A stretch of DNA of 64,000 nucleotides from Pinus tabuliformis (taxonomy: Eukaryota > Streptophyta > Pinopsida > Pinales > Pinaceae), in NCBI GenBank assembly GCA_031772625.1, contig CM062805.1:802371592-802435591 (forward strand). Reading direction: 5' to 3'. Below, piece by piece: positions 55,641 through 64,000 of the stretch. Both the position numbers and the translations under genes were made by a program. How positions within the stretch are numbered: the stretch's first letter is position 1; each line of letters begins with the position of its first letter. Under the pieces are notes generated by a model, which was given only the letters and a program-made list of their open reading frames with translations, made no database searches and was not told the origin of the DNA.

Positions 55641-57150
55641 AACGGAAACTGTCAATACATGTGGTTCTCTTCAAATTGACCTTTCTCCCATGCTTTAGCT
55701 CACTGTAAAAACACATAAATGGCAATGGAACAGCAAGTTGTTCGAACAGTTAGAAACACAGAAAAGATAGCAAAATCGCAAGGCTCGTTCAAATCTTCCT
55801 AGTTGTTGCAGATGGAAGTATCTTAGGAACAGTAAGGCATGCAAATTGAAAAACAAGATACCATTAAGCCTTGCTATTCCCGAGTAAGAATTTGTTGAAT
55901 AATATCCTGACACATATATCAGCAAATTATGAAGTCAGCCCCCCCCCCCCCCCCCCCCCCGCAATGTGATAGGCCATCCTCGACTCTCAAATGAAGGAGC
56001 GGCGGGCCGATCTGTTCTGGTACAGGGTCATAAAGGAACAACATATGCCACGATGCCATGTTTACAAAAAGGAGCATGTTATCGAAATCGAGGTATATAA
56101 TAGGATCACTTAATAAATAAGAAAGTGCGGCTACATGATGCGAAGCTGGGAGGATAGGACAGCTGATGTGCACAACGAGTGTAATGTGATCATTGTCTAC
56201 TTTTTCCTTCATGATTGGTTATAATGGATTTTCATGTTTCTAATGGTTTGCGGAAGTGACATACATAATCCTATTTGACAGATTACAAAGGTATAAGACC
56301 GAGAAGGGTATTAATGATGACTATTGGTGTATAAGAAATGTGACTTCAATACCATTAACAGTGCTCTGCTGCCGACAGGTGTCCATAACCTTGGTAGAGT
56401 TGTTTGTTTCACCCATGGAACCATGATTCTTTGTGTATGCCTAGGATTTTTTGTTCGATGTCAAAATGGAGGTCATTATGCTGGATTGGTAACCAGTTAA
56501 GTCATAATGCCATTCACCAAGAAGGAGTGAAAGGTGGGGAGGTTGGCTCGTGATGAGACCTCCTGTTCCAATTACTCTTTATTTTTTTTTTGATGTGCCT
56601 CTTGGACCATATCCCTGGTGTGGTGGCCATAGTGGGAATTCCACTTCACTTTCTTCCTTATGATCATGGTAGGCTGGCTCTTGATGAGACCCCCTATCCT
56701 GCATTTGACAATTCAAAATATTCGTCTTTTTTTTTATTTTTATAACATTCTTTCCTATTTATACACAAAGGGTGGTTCGGCCCTTATTAAGAGTAGGAAT
56801 GGTGGAAGAAGTCTTAACATCTCAATAGAAAATATAAACCCCTTTTTCTTATTCCTTAATAATTATCAAAGAAGATTATGGGAATTTAAAAAGAACCATC
56901 ATGATAAAGATGACCAATCATGTCAGTATTAGTAGAGTAATGACAACAAAGTAATGAATGATTGCATCCTTTCTTTGTTCCTCATTATCAATTCGCAACA
57001 ATTTCTTGTAAAAGTAGCGAGTTTATATAATTCTCTGATTTCAGTATGCTCTAGCTTTGTATCCATTGCATGAGTTTATAGTTGTTCTCCAAAATACCTA
57101 AAACAAGAGGAACATCGAGTATCTCTAGGCATAAGTAGAAGGAATACAAG
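55641..57150 (-). other. E6 3' untranslated region with conserved motif block
   Basis: In element sense it contains GGGGTCTCATCAAGAGCC (56675-56693), a GGCCACCACACCAGGG word (about 56613-56628), GGTCTCATCACGAGCC (56545-56560), and CTACCAAGGTTATGGACACC (about 56379-56398). These match E1 and E5. A run of 22 C lies at 55939-55960. No gene is seen in the rest. Confidence 0.65.
55939..55960. repeat. Run of 22 C
   Basis: A homopolymer between the extra frame and the 3' UTR motifs of E6. It reads as poly-G on the element's sense strand. Confidence 0.9.
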
Positions 57151-57154
57151 AATG

Positions 57155-57965
57155 TTGACATTTGAAAAAGGAAGGGCAAAGGAATACAAGTGTTATTCCT
57201 TTGAAAAAGGAATAACAAAAATCGAAAGTGTTGTTCCTTTGGAAAAAGGAACAGCAGAAAACCAAAAGTGTTGTTCCTTTGGAAAAGGAATAGCAGAAAC
57301 ACAAATGCTAAAAAGTGTCGTTCCTTTGGAAAAAGAATAGAAAAAACACAAATTCTGTTCCTTTGGAAAAGTAACAGAAAAAATCAAAAAGTGTCGTTCC
57401 TTTGGAAAAGGAACAAAAGAAAACCCAAATGTCATTCCTTTGGAAAAGGAACAGCAAAAATCACAAGTGTTGTTCCTTTGGAAAAGGAACAACAAAAAAG
57501 TCAAATGTCGTTCCTTTGGAAAAGGAACAGAAAAAATCAAAAGTGTTGTTCCTTTAGAAAAGGAACAGTAGAAATCAAAAGTGTTGTTCCTTTAGAAAAG
57601 GAACAACAAAACACTCAAATGTTGTTCCTTTGGAAAAGGAATAGCAGACCACACAAATACCGTTCCTTTGGAAAATGAATAACAAAAATCAAAAGTGTTG
57701 TTCCTTTGGAAAAGGAACAGAAGAATGCTTAAATGTCATTCCTTTGGAAAAGGAATAGCAAAATGAAAATGAAAAAGGAACGACTGAAACAAAAAGTGAT
57801 GTTCTTTTGAAAAAGGAACAACAAACAAAAAAGTTGTCTCTTTGGAAAAGGAATAGCAGAAATGACAAAAGTGCGCACAAATGTTGTCCCTTCAGAAAAG
57901 GAACAACAGAATGACAGTGCTGTTTTTTCTGAAAAAGGAACAGTAGGAAAAAAATGAAAATACAA
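57155..57965. repeat. Array of about 19 short palindromes (E6)
   Basis: Units of about 38-42 bp with the core GTTGTTCCTTTGG and AAAAGGAACAAC, which form an inverted repeat. They are joined by A-rich spacers such as AGAAATCAAAAGT. The array lies just after the integrase C-terminus. The outer arms GTTGTTC and GAACAAC equal those of the E5 array, but the inner core differs. Confidence 0.93.
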
Positions 57966-58018
57966 AAATATATACAAAACAAAGAAATTATGTACAAAGT
58001 ATAAAAAAGGTAAATCAC

Positions 58019-59330
58019 TTAATGAATCACAGGTGAGGAAGATTGCTCTTCCTCCTGTAGAATTTGCATATCAGAGTCCTCATGTAGTTGCTGACAGAAG
58101 GATTCCTGAGTAAGTGGTTTGTGGTATAATCGGACTCGGTGTCCATTTACTTCAAAGGTATGTCCAGATCCGTCAATAGTGACTAAAGTTAAGGTGCCAT
58201 TATCATGTACCTTTTGGATTTCATATGGCTCCAGCCAGTGAGCCTGAAGTTTCCCAGGAAAATCCTGAAACCTAGAATCGTATAAGAGCACCCAGTCTCC
58301 TTCACGAAAGACTTTGTTTTTAATGAGAGCATCATGCCATTTAGCTCGCTGTTGCTGGATTAATGTAGTGTTTTGAAGGGAAGAGAGCCTAATTTCATCT
58401 AGCTCATTGATTTGTTGTAATCTATTAATCTGTGCCTCATTTAGATCTAGGCCGACTTCTTGTGCTATTCACAGTGTTTGGATTTCGAATTCTATGGGGA
58501 AAATGGGTTGCTTTCCAAACACCAATTAGTATGGTAAATAGCTGGTAGTGCTTCTCCATGTTGTTTTTTAGGCCCACAAGGCTTCTAGTAGTCTTGTAGC
58601 CCAATCACGTTTATGTGACACAATGGCTTTTGTCAAGATTGCTTCTATTATTTTGTTGTTGCTTTCTACTTGACCGTTTGCTTGTGGGTGGTATGGAGTA
58701 GTAATTTTGTGCTAGATATGATAGTTTTTAAGTGTTGCAGTAATCTTATTACCAGCAAACTGTGGTCCACCATCTGTAATTATGTCTCTTGGAAGCCCAT
58801 ATCGCACAAATATATGAAATAAGAACTATATGACAGAATCCTCTGTAGCTCTCGGTAATGCTTCTGCTTCAACCCATTTGGTGACATATTCCATTGCCAC
58901 CAGAATATATGTTTTCTGATTTGAGAATGGGTTAATTGGACCAACAAAATCAAGTGCCCATCACTCTAATGGTTCAATAACTAGCTGTGGGTTCAGGGGC
59001 ATTTTAGCGGCCTGACCAAGGCATCTTGCTCTTTAACAACTGTCACAAGCTTGAACGAACTTCTTTGCGTCTTTGAAGAGTGTAGGCCAATAATACCCTG
59101 TTTGTAGCACCTTATGTCTAGTTCTCTTATCAGCAAAGTGTCTACCACATGGTCTGTCATGACAAGCTTTCAAAATATCCAAAATTTCATCCTCCCAGAC
59201 ACATCTCTTGATGTGCATATCTGCTCCTGTATGGAACAGGTAGCCCCCAATCTAGGAAAATCAAGCACTTCTTTGGACAATATGTTTTCGTTCATTGGGG
59301 GTCAGATGTTTTGGTAATTTACCTATTGCT
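58019..59330 (-). pseudogene. E6 integrase remnant
   Basis: The C-terminal module (58019-58291) reads LLYDSRFQDFPGKLQAHWL, EPYEIQKVHDNGTLTLVTID and VNGHRVRLYHKPLTQESF. The zinc region (59033-59218) has CHDRPCGRHFADKRT, HKVLQTGYYWPTLFKDAKKF and VQACDSC. The core between them is readable in pieces. A few breaks. Confidence 0.85.
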
Positions 59331-59770
59331 AAGTAATTCACAACATCAACATACCAGGGTGTTTTAACAGTGACAGCAAACAAATGCTCGTCTGGGAATT
59401 TATCTTCAACTGTTGTGGCATCCACTAGTTTTGGCATTCATGAGAGAAAGTCAGCAACAAGATTTTCTTTGCCCGGTCTATCCTTGATTGTAATATCCAA
59501 TTCCTGCAATAAAATCAGCCATCTAGTTATTCTACAATTTGTGATTGGTTTATTTGCTAAATATTTTATGGCAGAGTGATCTGTATACAAAATAACAGGA
59601 TATCTGGTAATGTAATGCCTAAACTTATTGACAACATGTATTACAACTAGAAATTCCTTTTCAGTAACAGTATAATTCAATTCAACAGGGGATAAATTCT
59701 TACTAATGTAATAAATTTCATATGGTTTTTTATCTTCTTCCTGCCCAAGTACTTATCCAATAACTGTTTC
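59331..59770 (-). pseudogene. E6 RNase H remnant
   Basis: Reads NYTVTEKEFLVVIHVVNKFR, HYITRYPVILYTDHSAIKYL, ANKPITNCRITRWLILLQEL and DITIKDRPGKENLVADFLS. These are the typical gypsy RNase H C-terminal words. Confidence 0.85.
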
Positions 59771-60664
59771 TGAGGCATCTGATGAAATCTGGAATGGCAG
59801 GTCCCAATTTGGTGCTCGAAGGATTGGAGCTGTGGACACGAGCTTCTTCAGATCCTGAAAAGCACGGTCACATTTTTCTATCCAAAGAAAGTCAAAATTA
59901 CCTGTTAGTGCATATAGAGGTGCAACAATATGTGAAAAATGTTCTACAAACCTTCTATAATAACCAGAGAATCCAAGAAAACTGCGTACCTCTGTTTGAG
60001 TGGTAGGAGTAGGAATTAGCAAAATTATTTGAATTTTGGTTGGGTCTACTTGTATGCCAGCTGTTGAGATATAATGGCATAGAATAAGTCCTTCAGTCAT
60101 CATCATATAGCATTTTTCATGGCTTAAGCAAAGCCTGGTGGCAATGCAGCGTTGCAGGACTTTTTCTAGTGTGTCCAATGCTGGATCAAAATCATCTCCG
60201 TATGGTGTAAAATCAACCATGTATACTTCGAACCCCTCATTTATTAGGTTTGATAAAATGCTAAGGATAGCTCTTTGAAATGTGGTAGGAGCATTGAATA
60301 AGCCAAAAGGTAAAACTCTATAGGAAAATGTTCCCCAAGGACAAGTAAAAGTAGTTTTGTCTTGGTCTTCAGGGGAAATCTAAATCTGATTGTATCCACT
60401 GAAGCCATCTAAGAAAGAAAATAATTTCTTTCCTGCTAAAGTGTCTAATACTTGATCAATGAATGGAAGGGGAAAAGTGTCTTTTTGTGTTGCTTTATTT
60501 AATTCTCTATAGTCTAGAAACATCCTCCACTTTCCATTCTTTTTTAGTACCACAACAAGTGGAGAGACCCATATACTATCAGAGATAGGGTAGATGAAGT
60601 TAATGTCTAAAATTTTTTGGAATTCAGCTTTTACAACGTCTTTTAGATGATGATTAAGTCTCAT
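59753..60664 (-). pseudogene. E6 reverse transcriptase remnant
   Basis: The fingers and palm (60380-60664) read FIYPISDSIWVSPLVVVLKK, NGKWRMFLDYRELNKATQ and LFSFLDGFSGYNQI. The thumb part (59753-60220) reads DTLEKVLQRCIATRLCLSHE, STAGIQVDPTKIQIILLIPT and VRSFLGFSGYYRRFVEHFS. The catalytic palm region lies between them. The type is Athila-like. Confidence 0.87.
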
Positions 60665-61660
60665 TTATGGTTGGCGAACAGGTCTCGCATCCTTTTCTAT
60701 GTAAATGCGGTGTGTACATAACTGGGGATCAATTCCTTTCATATAAAGGTAGTCCCATGCAAATGCCTCTTTATGTTTCCTCAATAACTGGATGAGTTTC
60801 TTTTCTTGTTCGGAAGTCAGGTTGGCATTAATTTTTAAAGTATTTCCTGGCTCAATTTCCACCGTTTTGCTATTTGAGAGAGAGGTAGTAGGTATTGTTT
60901 GATCATGTGTATCTTTAAGAAGATCCTCTTCTAATTCATTATCAAATGCCGCTTCTATCATGTGACATTGTACGTGGGATCTGGGTTCAGCTTGGCTAAT
61001 GAAATTATTAATGGCATCGTCTTCTGTTTGGTCTTTGAAATCGAGGGCCTCTTGTATGGTTAATGGAGATCTAATATTTTCGGTGAGGTATGATATAGGA
61101 TGCTTGTTAGCTTTTATTATTGTGACATTTGGCTGCACTGGGGGGTATAAAGCTATATTCTTAATATTTGTCCCCCTAGAAATGGTCATATTACCTTGTC
61201 GATAGCCAATATAAGAATTGGCAGTTACGAGTCAAGGTCTGCCTAAGATCAATGGATGTCCATCAAGTCGGCTTTTAGGATTTATTATCAGAAAATCGGC
61301 TAGGTACTCCCAGGAATCAACAGATACCATGACATCCTATAGTGTGCCCTCTGGCCTAACTATGGATTAATCGGCTAGTTATAATAAAGTGGAGGTCGAT
61401 TCTATTGATGTAATGCCCAATTTTTGGCAATTAGTGGTTGTTAAGATGTTAATTGTAGCTCCTAGATCAACTAAGGAATTGTAGAAGGATTGACCATAGA
61501 TTTGTACAGTTACTATTGGATTTCCTGGGTCTTCGTATTTAATGGGTGTTTCTTTTCCTGATAATAAGTCAGATAAAGTGCCAACTACTTGGACCTTTGG
61601 GCTATTTGTTATTATCCTTCTTGGTTTCTTTATACATAGTTCTTTGATAGTCTTTGCATA
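60665..61660 (-). pseudogene. E6 protease and protease-RT linker
   Basis: The linker (60665-61189, 174 residues open) has TIQEALDFKDQTEDDAINNF, KLIQLLRKHKEAFAWDY, and DPQLCTHRIYIEKDARPVRQ. The protease before it has VDLGATINIL-type active-site sequence and DSWEYLADFLIINPKSRLDG near 61240-61310. It is broken. Confidence 0.75.
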
Positions 61661-62134
61661 TATCAGGATGTCTTGAATGGCTTGGAGGAGTGGGATTTTT
61701 ATGTACAGGTTTTGTAATTCTCCCAGAATGTCAAAATTAGGATATTTTATAGGTCAAGGTATAATTAAACATTCTGGGAATGGAGGAGAGGATGTGGTTG
61801 TTGGATCATGAATTTGTTGTCTGGTCACGTCCTCTTTGTGTAATGGTTGTTCTACAAGCAACTAATTTTCAACTTGAACTGTTTTATCTCCCTCTATTTC
61901 AATGATACACCCATATCTTAATTGAAGGTCGTTACACTCCCTTAGATCAGTTCCTATCTCTGGTGTTTCAATTATTTGAATGGACTAGACAGATCTATTA
62001 TTTGGATTGGGATTGGGTTGGGCTAGGAGTTGCAGCCTTAAGTTAGACTGGGGGTTTTTTTTGTAGGGCTGGCAGTGTAGGTTGAGGGATCGGGATGGTT
62101 CCTACTGGTTGATTCATCGTCTTTGCCAGTTGGT

Positions 62135-63877
62135 CTACCAGGTTTGACTCTGTGAAGTAGGAGGAGTCCATTGTGGTGGAAAAACATTATTTTGCCAATA
62201 TGGTGGGGTATAGGAAAAATTTGGCCAATTGGGTTGGCTTGCTTGACTCGGCCATGGAGATGATGAAGAGAATGATTTTTGTGACCAATTAGGAAAGGGA
62301 GGTTGATTTTGCCACATTGAATTATATTGTTGAGCGTAGTATTGCTGAGGCTGGAAAGAAGAAGCTAGGTCAAAAAACATACCTGTTTGTCGCGGCTACC
62401 ACTGACGACACTTATTAAGTAGATACACTGGTTCTGGCTCTTCTTCTGCTTCCTTGTATATTGCTTTCAATCCAGGAAGTGAGGGGTAGCTCTCTGTGGA
62501 GTGGTCTTTTGTACAAATGGTGCAAACTTGAACTACATCTAATGAACACTCCTTGTGGCCGTGTTTCTTTCTCCATTTGGGACAGAAGATTGCCAAATTC
62601 TATTCTGCCTCTGCTTGCTTTTGTTTAGCCTGCATAATATCAAGTTGTGTTGTCAGCATCCCCAATATGTCTGTTTTAAAATTTTCTAATAAATTTCCAA
62701 TTTTTGCACGAGTTACTCCTTCCGCCAAAATTCTATTATCTCTTACAAATCGATCATGTTTTGCTGGTTTTAGTCTTGTGCTGCCTCTCGAGCTCCTGAT
62801 ACATAAATCAATAATGTCAGCAAAATTTTCTTGATAAATATCTCCTTTCCCCATAATGTTTAATATCTCAATCCATTGTTCCTTCATTCCTCTAATTAAT
62901 GTTGTTTTTAATACATTATCAGGTAAGGGTAATGATGCATAAGGAGATATTTGAAGATTATACTAGAATCATTCAACATACTCTTCCAATGTTTCATTTG
63001 GTTTAGCTACCATCTGAAATATTTCATCTTTTAACTCTCGAGACTTGCAATAGTCCTGATATTTTTTTAAAAGAGACTCTTTCATTTGATCCCAATTATT
63101 TATAACACCACCACCTAATCCCATAAACCATCTTAAAGCAGCTCCTTTTAATGTAGAGGGAAATAATTTCAGTTTCTAAGGATCGGTGGTATAGTCATAT
63201 CCTCTACACAACACGTCGAATTCAAACAGGAATGCATCCCGATCTTTTGATGTAAGGCCACGGAATGTAGGGATATGCTAGAAGGGAAGTGCTTTCATAC
63301 GTGCATTGGCTACAGTATCCACAATGGGGTATTGCAGTGTAAAGGTTTGGGTGTTAGGTTGATTTTGGGCCATTTGGTCAAATATGTGCCAATAGCCTTT
63401 TGGGATATCTAGGAGGGTATTCCTAGGTTGTTGAGGGGGAATGGCTCTAATGGGGATGGCCTTGACAACACTTCCTTTATCTGGGATAATGAGAGTTCCT
63501 AATGTCTGAGGGGATTCAGATTCTTGAATGTCGTTATAAATGATTTTTGCAGCACTTCCCTTATCTAGGCTGCTTAATGGCTGAATTACCCTAAGAGGAG
63601 ATTTTGGTTCTTCACCTTCTCCTGTTTCTCCCCTTCCTTCACAGAGATTGCTAAGGTTCCCTTCTTGCAATGATTTTGGGCTAGAATTTTCAATTTCTTG
63701 AAAATCTTGCTCTTCGGTTTGACTGTGCACCTTAGCAAAGGCTACAGATGGTGATCCTGTGGCCTGAAGGGAATGATTAGGCTGTCTAGAAGTAACTTTT
63801 CTAGGTCCTACTTAAGGCTGAGATTCTGCTTTCTTAAGGATTTTGTTGATAAAGGTTGATCGGCCGAGGGTCACTGG
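62135..63877 (-). pseudogene. E6 gag remnant
   Basis: The N-terminal part (63278-63730, plus upstream sequence) is Ser/Pro/Glu-rich with DIPKGYWHIFDQMAQNQPN. The capsid region is in pieces (62890-63240). Then come WIEILNIMGKGDIYQENFAD and FVRDNRILAEGVTRAKIG (62600-62887), and a double zinc-knuckle-like Cys/His region (62480-62596: FCPKWRKKHGHKEC, VCTICTKDHSTESYPSLPG). A Gln/Pro/Trp-rich C-terminus with QQYYAQQYNSMWQNQPPFPN follows (62135-62380). Several breaks. A further 480 bp to the protease have no clear domain. Confidence 0.8.
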
Positions 63878-64000
63878 TGTTGGCATTATGATACATATGT
63901 TGTACTTGATGGCAACCCACTCATCTCAGATAATAAATTATAGTCTAGAGAAAAGTTCACGCACTTATATGCAGTGAAAAGTTTATTTCATCTAGAGAAA
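63878..64000 (-). repeat. LTR fragment of the solo-LTR family
   Basis: The first 85 bases are the reverse complement of the end of the solo LTR (about 28525-28609), followed by the same GTGCGTGAACTTTTC tandem repeat. It runs off the window. It could be a second copy inserted into E6 at the gag start or, less likely, the 5' LTR of E6. The E6 3' LTR is different, and the adjoining sequence is not an obvious primer-binding site. Confidence 0.75.

Larger units (their letters stand above)
51131..63877 (-). mobile_element. E6: Athila-like Ty3/gypsy element
   Basis: A 12.7 kb minus-strand element. From 5' to 3' it has gag with zinc knuckles, protease, RT, RNase H, integrase, a hairpin array, the conserved 3' UTR block, a long extra frame, and an LTR at its left end. 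Pol type (KKNGKWRMFLDYRELNKATQ, EVNGHRVRLYHKPL) is Athila-like. The 5' LTR is not in the window, since another LTR abuts the gag N-terminus. It has roughly ten or more breaks and is better preserved than E5. It is inserted into fragment F. Confidence 0.87.

Noticed and set aside
57193-57678. Repeat-protein genes on either strand (LFLWKRN- or FPKEQ-type)
   Set aside because: Translations of the E6 palindrome array in several frames; low complexity and on both strands.
57155-57965. CRISPR array or coding repeat protein
   Set aside because: Same reasons as for E5. Long frames through it arise because the A-rich repeat has few stop codons.
63878-64000. E6's own 5' LTR
   Set aside because: The inferred E6 3' LTR is unlike it, and the bases beside it do not form a known primer-binding site. 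A separate LTR insertion fits better, though this is not settled.

Overview
The window looks like intergenic, probably heterochromatic DNA from a large plant genome. I see no host gene, rRNA or tRNA gene. Nearly everything that can be assigned is LTR retrotransposon DNA of the plant Ty3/gypsy Tat/Athila group, stacked by nested insertion. The gag and pol types, and the amount of old nested LTR DNA, remind me of gymnosperm (conifer-like) genomes. That assignment is from memory and is not proven by the sequence.

Layout, left to right. An old Tat-like element (A) runs from the left edge to 413 and resumes at 11869. It was split by E1 (414-11863), a plus-strand Tat-type element with 2.15 kb LTRs, TSD TGACC, a primer-binding site, gag, protease, an extra archaeal-type RNase H, and RT-RNase H-integrase. 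A's pol remnants run to about 14866, followed by a 2.2 kb 3' region of small hairpins. A's 3' LTR starts near 17058 and was split by E2 (17143-24985; two 1036 bp LTRs; TSD TTGAT). E2 has gag and protease only and shares its noncoding 3' region with A, so it looks like a non-autonomous relative of A's family. Next come the rest of A's LTR and a gag-only element G (about 26798-31128). G's LTR holds a solo LTR (27076-28609, TSD TGTAA). E4 (about 31.7-38.0 kb) is a second, heavily decayed member of A's family.

The right third is dominated by two minus-strand Athila-like elements. E5 is about 38038-48559 and has lost its 5' part. E6 is about 51131-63877. Between them lies a plus-strand fragment F (48560-51130). 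Both E5 and E6 have pol, then a hairpin array, then a conserved 3' UTR block, then a long extra reading frame, then an LTR. At 63878 another LTR, of the same family as the solo LTR, begins and runs off the window.

The most interesting signals are noncoding arrays of short palindromes placed just after pol. E5 and E6 share the outer arms GTTGTTC/GAACAAC but have different cores. A and E2 carry a different array: loops resembling CTCNTTAAA inside stems of changing sequence. The extra frame of E5 and E6 carries spaced xQT peptide motifs, at 12-residue spacing in E5 and 10 in E6, next to likely coiled coils. A set of short 3' UTR motifs is shared by E1, E5 and E6. All identities and counts here are by-eye estimates.
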